A stretch of 26,722 nt of DNA from Geosiphon pyriformis. Lineage: Eukaryota > Glomeromycota > Glomeromycetes > Archaeosporales > Geosiphonaceae. Below are positions 20,678 to 26,722 of the stretch, in pieces (the stretch's first letter is position 1; each line of letters begins with the position of its first letter). The notes beneath the pieces are model-generated. The model saw only the letters and a list, made by a program, of their open reading frames with translations. It did no database searches and had not been told where the DNA came from. The position numbers and the translations under genes were made by a program. The DNA lies in assembly GCA_016748015.1 (NCBI GenBank), contig JAAOMT010000239.1, positions 2,492 through 29,213 of the forward strand. Reading direction: 5' to 3'.

Positions 20678-22775
20678 AGTATTTGAAATAATTAAATGAA
20701 TTCATGCACAGTAGATTATTTCTTCATTTTTGAAAACCTTTCAAATGAAAAAACAGAATCAAGACAAAACAAAATAAAAATTTAATAAAAAAATATAAAA
20801 TTTCAAAAATAAAAGTATTGCAAATAAAAAATTATAACTAGATTTAATAAAAGAACAATTTATAATATTAGTTTTTTTTAATTGTTAATATAAATTGATA
20901 AATTTGGACTAAAAATAAAAAGTAATTAGGGATAATTAGATTAAGGCTGTCTTAAATCCAAATTTAGATATAAGGAGAATATAGATAACTAACTTTTCCT
21001 ACTTATATGTTATAATTTTTCTATGTAAAATAGTAATGCTTTTGTCTTATATTAATTAGCTCATATTTAATTTCCAGACTATTCCTGATAATGTACTATC
21101 TTGATCTTGAAAATTTGTTTTTCATGATTTATTTTAAATGCATGAAAGATTAATTTGAAAATTATAAATATAATATTTAATTTTTTCAACAATATCTTTA
21201 ATGGCAAGTAGTTTATTAATTGTAATAATATACATTGTAATTTGAACAAATCTTACATATCTATTATTAAATTACTAAATATATTCAATTTAAAAAAATA
21301 TCTGTTTTATTATATAAAAGTCAAAATAAGGAGTTTATAGGCAACAAAAAGCAAAAATTTAAAATAAATAAATAAATAAAAATGAAATAGGAAAAAGAAA
21401 TTAATTGTATAAATTAATAAAATTTTTTATATTTACAAAAATAATTTATAAAGTTAATGAAATATTTTAAACAAATTCCGAAAATATTTGTTTAATAAAA
21501 AATATTAAATAACTTAATTAATACTTAGCTAAATAATTAAAAATGTTATATATTATTTGATCAGAAATATTATTAAACATAATTAATTTCTTTTAATAAA
21601 ATTTTATTTTTTAAAATTTCAACAATTTTATTTAAGACTTTAATAATTTGAATATTATTTAATAAACATAATTTTTAATTTTATGTTAAGTTTTTTTGGT
21701 TTAAAACCTCAATTAAAAAAAATCTAATAAAATATTATAATGTTAAAATGTCATATAATTACAATTTTAATTAATATCATGTTTATTTCTTATATTTGAA
21801 AATTATATTTTATCCCGATTCTTTAGAATGATTATTTTATAATTCAAATATTATATATATATTGTTATGCTAAAGCTAAAAATGGTTATTGTAAAAACTA
21901 GTATTAAAAATCTTGAAATACAAAATACTTGTAATCGAAATTTTAGTTCATAATAATTATATTTTATTAAAAAAATTTGGAATTAAAATACAAATAAAAA
22001 TAACATATGATTTAAAATATTTTTAATATACACAACTCATATTATGTTTAATAATAGTAAAAAAAATAAAGATTCAATTTTTGTCATTTAGGTAACTGTT
22101 TTTTTAATTAAATTTAATCAATCTAAACTTATTATCTTATATTCTTTTTCCTTAATTTTCGACTTTTTAATTTCTTTGTTTTATTGTATTTGAATTTTTT
22201 TGGTACTGAATATTATTTTTCTTATTAAATGAATTGGGTAATTTTTAAAATAATTCTTAATATTTTATTACAAAATACTTATATTGAAAAAAATTGCTTA
22301 TGCTAAAAAATGAATAAAACGCATAAGAATAAAAGCTTAACTTTTTGCTTGGTTAATTGACAACACTGAATACATTAATTATCACTAATGAAGAAAAAAT
22401 ACCAAGCTAGATACAATTGGTAATTTTCGATTATACATGTAATAGCTTCATGGCTTAAAAATGTCCCCCAGATAAATGAAATATAGTCTAAGCAATTATT
22501 TGACAAGCTAATAAAGTTTCTAAATATTTAAGTGAATAAAAAACTGATTAGGTTTGTTTAATATCTTTCCATCTTTAAATTTTCCGAGTTAGGCCGATGT
22601 GCGTGAAATCCCGATTTTAACCCCCTTTTGAAGATCATTAGAATATAATTAAAAAAGAATATAGAGTGTTTTATGTTTAGATTCTCCTAATAAAGTCTAG
22701 AGATGATGTAAAATGATTATTGAAAGAAGTAGTGAATAAGTTGCTTTTTAATTAGCTATCCTAGGAATTATTTGT

Positions 22776-22787
22776 ATAACACGTTAT
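22776..22787 (+). promoter_or_regulatory. ATAACACGTTAT dyad upstream of the P450
   Basis: A perfect 5-bp inverted repeat with an AC spacer, about 36 bases upstream of the P450 TATA tract. Its AACACGTT core is also the core of the dyad ahead of Myb-like copies 1 and 2. Function is speculative. Confidence 0.3.
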
Positions 22788-22822
22788 CAAAATATTAAAA
22801 GGCAAGATTTTTCTTCTGGTAC

Positions 22823-22832
22823 TATATATATA
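22823..22832 (+). promoter_or_regulatory. TATA box of the P450 gene
   Basis: TATATATATA lies 49 bases before the ATG at 22882, in a short GC-containing context (CTGGTAC...CGGTAATG) that stands out from the surrounding A/T sequence. Confidence 0.5.
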
Positions 22833-22881
22833 CGGTAATGCTTATGAGGAATTTTAGAAAATATGTAATATTTTTAAGTAA

Positions 22882-24975
22882 ATGGCTCTCTTATATATTA
22901 TTGTCATCCTTGTCTCCCTCTACCTTTACAAAACCAAATTCTTAAATGCGAAAAGTAATGGCTTGAAGGGATTGCCTGAAGCACCAGGCCGGATTCCTAT
23001 TCTTGGTAATTTTCCGATATTTTTCGATTTAACAATATTAACAAACCCTATATATTTGAAAATTAAATGAGATTTTAAATTTCAAATTCATTTATTATTA
23101 TAGGACATGTCTTTTTAATAAGCCGCACTATGTATAAAACGTAATTATATTTTAATAACCCCATAAATTATTGTGAATTGTTTATTTTACTAAAATATAT
23201 TTATTTAATATAGGTTCGCTAAGTTGGGTGATATATTTACAATTTATATTGGCCCTCAGCGCTTTATAATTATAAACAGCCCCAAAGTTATTAATGATCT
23301 TATTGAAAAACGTAACTATAAATTTTATTGATTTTCTGAGATTCGCCCCTAGATATCTAATAAAATAGCAAAATCTGACTATCCATAGGAGGTGCCATTT
23401 ATTCCTCTAAAAAACCATCATATCTAATAACGACAACTTTGTTACGAGATAGGAGTATATTTGGTTCACCTTATAATGAGTGGTATCGAAAAGCGCAGCC
23501 ATTAGGTAAGTGATTAATCAATCTTTTTGTTATTTATTTTTGAAAAAGTCTACAATAAAATATAATATTTTTATCCTAACTTTGATAGCTCATGGTTTTT
23601 TAACTCGACAAAAAGTTGAATCTTATTACGACCTGATTGAACAAGGCACCAATGACCTCATCAATAAAATTTTGAAGGATGGCAACAAGTCAGATGGCAT
23701 CGATCCTGACCATTATTTACGCTTCACCTCATTCAATATGATAATAAACATCTTGTTTGCGATCCAATTGGAAGATTTTAATGATCAAATTTATCAAAAA
23801 TTAGAGAACGGTTACGCAAGAATTCTCGAAGCTCTTGGCTTTAAAAATCTTCTACCAAATCTATTCCCAATATTCTTGTCCTTTCCTCCATATCGAAAGG
23901 AGCTTTCCAACATTATACAATTACGTGACGAATTGGAAACACTAATGCGAGGCTTATTGAAAAGAGTAGAGGATGATTTGGAAAAGAAACCATGTGTTTC
24001 CCAAGATTTTTTGCAGAAATTGAATGAAGGCTCTATTGACGAGTCAAGCGTTATTGCATTATGCAATGAGTTTATGCTAGCAGGAACAGTGAGTCCATAA
24101 ATCCTATTTTAATAAGTGAATATCGCTATAATAAGTCAGATAAATTTTAAAAATCTTTTTATCAATTCTAGGAAGGCGTGGCACTTACTATATGTTGGCT
24201 TATTGCAATTTTAGCCAATCATCCTGAGTTTCAACAGAAAGCGCACGAAGAATTAGACAAAGTAGTTGGACGTGAACGCTTACCAAACGTATCTGATTTT
24301 AACTCGCTTCCATATATCCAATCGCTGATTAAAGAAACTCTTCGTTGGAGACCTACAGTTCCGAATCTTTTTTATATTCTGCTACGTTTTTTTTCCAAAT
24401 TATATCACTCATATATTCATAGTTTTTCTATTATTATTATTATTATTAGAATCCAGCACCGTTAAGGTTTCTTGAAAAAGATGATGAATATTTAGGATAT
24501 CATATCCCAAAAAATTCATTCATCTATTTAAATATTTATGCGTTGAATTTTGACGAAAATCGGTATCAAAATCCCGACGTTTTCAATCCGGATCGGTTTC
24601 TTGATTCAAAAGAAAGCATTGCCGCTTCGGCAAAAGGTCCCTACCAAAATCGAGATCATTATTCTTTTTCGATTGGGAGACGAATTTGTACTGGAATTCA
24701 CTTAGTAAGTTTTTAACAATTCTTTTTTAAATTCATTTTATTCTCCCCTAGATTCTGAAAATAAAATTTATATTTAATAGGCTGAAGCAGAATTACTCTC
24801 TATCTTAAGTGGCCTACTTTGGACCTTTAAAATCGAAAACGTGAAACGGGATGCAACCGGAAGGGTTCTTCCAATTGATCTGAACAATTCTTTTAAAAGT
24901 GCTCTTCAGACTCCTAATCCATACAATGTCCGATTCATTCCGAGGCATCAAGAAAACAAATCTTTAAACCTATAA
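22882..24975 (+). CDS. Cytochrome P450 monooxygenase, eight exons
   Basis: Exons 22882-23005, 23104-23140, 23214-23311, 23389-23505, 23589-24088, 24172-24357, 24450-24704, 24781-24975; 1512 nt, 503 residues, a normal P450 length. All joins keep the frame. Visible parts: N-terminal membrane anchor (ALLYIIVILVSLYLY) and proline hinge (LPEAPGRIPILG), as in microsomal P450s; GAIYSSKKPSYL and NEWYRKAQPLAHG (the W-R of helix C); I-helix LAGTEGVALT; K-helix ETLRWRP (E-x-x-R); NPDVFNPDRF; and heme-binding loop FSIGRRICTG (F-x-x-G-x-R-x-C-x-G) with the Cys ligand. Family role: heme-dependent monooxygenation of small hydrophobic substrates at the ER with a reductase partner; the substrate is unknown. 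The residue after AGTE is Gly rather than the usual Thr. Intron 6 uses a weak GTTCCG donor. The gene looks intact. Confidence 0.9.
24430..24449 (+). repeat. (ATT)n microsatellite at the 3' end of P450 intron 6
   Basis: A run of ATT units directly forms the acceptor (ATTATTAG) of the sixth intron, so its length could vary without touching coding sequence. Confidence 0.8.
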
Positions 24976-26440
24976 TTAAAATAATATTTCAAGTTTCTTA
25001 TAACTGATTTCATTATATGAAAGAAATTCCCAATAATTTTTATTAAAAAATGACCTTTTTGAGCCTAAATTTTTAATAATGTGAAATTTATTTGCTATTA
25101 TTAGACAATGAAATAATAATTTATTTTTGAAATAAAAAATGGTTAAAACACAAAAATTACATTACAAGAAATAAAATTATCACTAAAATATTTAAAATTG
25201 TGATTTTTTAAAATATTAAACTACATTTAATTATTTTTTGTTAAAAGTTATTGAAACTGCAATTTGATAGCTATTTATTTAATTTATTTTTAATAACTAG
25301 TCAATATTTGGATAGCTTAATAATCTATGAATTAAGTGAATTAACTAAAATATGCACATGTAGTGTATATTTAAAAACCCAAAATGAAAGAATATTGTAC
25401 CTTGATCAATCTTTTAAAAAATGTCTTGTAAGATTTTTTTACTTATTCATAAATTGTTCGAATTTTTGCATCCCTTTTTTAACATTTGTCTAAGAATTTT
25501 TGTTTGAATTCAAATTTGGACTGTTGAATAGTCAATTGAAAAGTTTTTTGTAAATAAGTCTTGAAAAAATAGCTGTTATACTTTGAATTGCTGTGCTGCT
25601 AAAATTATCAATTTGCTTCAAGCATTTAGCTGATTTCTGGAATGTGTTTTAAAGACTTTTCATGTAAGATTTAATGTTTATAATTTGTCGAAAGCAACCA
25701 AACTTATTTTCTTACTACAATGTTAATCTATGGAAAATCTTTTGTTTTTAACATAGAAAAACTTGCTATGCATTTTTAGATTATTGTTCATTATGTTTTA
25801 AAACAGCGAGAAGGTCATTTTATTAAACAAACAATATTTATTTTTCAGTTATTATTGAGCCTTTTTAATGAGTTTTTGAATGTAATTCTTGAAAGGCTTG
25901 TTAATATTAATCATTATTCTTTACATGATTCATTGTTTCAGTTTTTTAAATTTTTTTTAATATTATTATGAATATTAGTAAAAGAGATTTTTGTTTATGT
26001 ATAGAATTCTGGCATTATGCACATCTTGATTTAATCGAAATTTATATTTTTTTATGCAGCAGGAAAATGCAAAAAATAAATGTGTTGGTAAAGGTACCAG
26101 ACTTTAGGCTTAATCACCAGTTTTCTTTTCTTTTCTATTTTGTGCATTGGAAATTGTATGTAACCAGAGGAATTCAAAAACGGTTGTGTTATGTGTAAAA
26201 AGTTTTTTTAAAATGTAATTTTTACTAAAACTAGAATATTTGAATTACTTGCCTTGAAATAAATATTTTCTTTAATTATCAAAAAGATTCAATATTATTC
26301 ATATAGCAATTAAGTCTACAGCAGAGGATTTAGAATTTAACTAAACACATTAAAGAAATGTTAAAAAGTGATGGAGCAATAAAATCTTTAAATAAATTTC
26401 CAATAAAAAGTATTCATTCAGAACCATTTTATATACCGTA
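24976..26440. other. Spacer downstream of the P450, T-rich in its second half
   Basis: 24976-25240 is ordinary A/T spacer. About 25400-26200 is noticeably richer in T and G on the plus strand than other spacers, with short open frames (25251-25493 without ATG; 25968-26198 with ATG) but no recognisable protein. It might be transcribed or be an old element. Nothing firm. Confidence 0.45.
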
Positions 26441-26513
26441 AACTCCCGTGAAGCAACCCCCTACGTCATCAATTTTGGATCGATTTTTTAGGGGGGTTGC
26501 TTATTCACGAGAC
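26441..26513. repeat. Short hairpin element with C/G-rich inverted ends (MITE-like)
   Basis: CTCCCGTGAAGCAACCCCC (from 26443) and GGGGGGTTGCTTATTCACGAG (26491-26511) are inverted copies differing by a 2-base indel and few substitutions. They enclose about 30 bases. The ends resemble terminal repeats of DNA transposons of the pogo/Fot1 group in general style (CTC-CGT start), but this is only a resemblance. The preceding TATA could be a TA-type target. No coding capacity. Confidence 0.6.
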
Positions 26514-26644
26514 TTTTTGAATACTTAATGCCTATTGGTCCAATGGTTAAATTATTCAGTGTGCATATATCTATTACGAATTTCAATCGCGTTGCTAATT
26601 TATTGATCATCTGATTGAGCCATTTCGTTGGTATTAGAAGCTGA

Positions 26645-26722
26645 TATTTCGATTATTATAAATGTGGTGAAATAGATACTTGTGTGAAATGCAACAACAC
26701 AAAAATAATACCTTTGGATGAG
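26645..26722 (+). other. Open frame running off the window, Cys-rich
   Basis: After a TGA at 26642-26644, one frame stays open to the window edge for 26 codons and contains YKCGEIDTCVKCNN, a C-x5-C-x2-C pattern. No start codon or clear splice acceptor in frame is visible. It may be an exon or relic of a Cys-rich gene continuing beyond the window. Confidence 0.2.

Larger units (their letters stand above)
19551..22822. other. Long AT-rich spacer
   Basis: Begins with probable remains of a fifth Myb repeat just after the copy-3 stop. It also holds the 40-base repeat at 20638-20677. Most of 20250-22350 is extreme A/T sequence without open frames of note. No RNA gene seen. Confidence 0.6.

Noticed and set aside
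23812-24066. 84-codon minus-strand frame
   Set aside because: Antisense shadow of P450 exon 5.
1-26722. tRNA, rRNA or CRISPR arrays
   Set aside because: No B-box-like GGTTCGANTCC, no rRNA-like block and no regularly spaced repeats were seen on either strand; tRNA absence was judged by eye only.

Overview
The window reads as nuclear DNA of an early-diverging filamentous fungus. It is extremely AT-rich (A/T homopolymers everywhere), has short 60-100 nt GT-AG introns with fungal-type branch sites, TATA-box promoters, and long gene-poor spacers littered with decayed genes and small inverted-repeat elements. The combination of Myb-like paralogue expansion, class-3 lipase relics, kinase-like relics and P450s suggests an arbuscular mycorrhizal fungus (Glomeromycotina, Rhizophagus-like). 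That assignment is inference; no rRNA or other marker gene is present.

Layout. 0.8-1.66 kb: a broken class-3 lipase pseudogene whose nucleophile serine is gone. 3.5-3.8 kb: traces of a Tc1/mariner-type transposase on the minus strand. 4.79-6.12 kb: a four-exon multi-pass membrane protein of unknown function, with one intron best explained as GC-AG. 7.8-12.06 kb: a large inverted duplication (arms about 1.6-1.7 kb, spacer about 1 kb) carrying two convergent genes for five-repeat Myb/SANT-like proteins. 15.81-16.20 kb: a small, cysteine-free predicted secreted protein. 17.84-18.56 kb: decayed coding sequence resembling the Cys-rich lead-in of a kinase-type gene. 18.67-19.55 kb: a third, more diverged Myb-like gene with four repeats. 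22.88-24.98 kb: an eight-exon, apparently intact cytochrome P450. 26.44-26.51 kb: a small hairpin element whose terminal motif recurs in degraded form near 6.4 kb. The remaining DNA is very AT-rich and shows no gene I can support.

The most interesting content is the Myb-like family. All three copies share a short first exon that is easy to miss, ending at a GTAAGCT donor. Two of them share a dyad just upstream of a TATA box, and half of that motif is kept in the third. The two inverted copies are nearly identical in the scaffold helices of several Myb repeats but differ preferentially in the predicted DNA-recognition helices. This looks like a small locus-level family whose DNA-binding specificity is diversifying after palindromic duplication. 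No operon-like organisation is expected or seen, and the P450, membrane protein and secreted protein are not obviously connected with the Myb genes.
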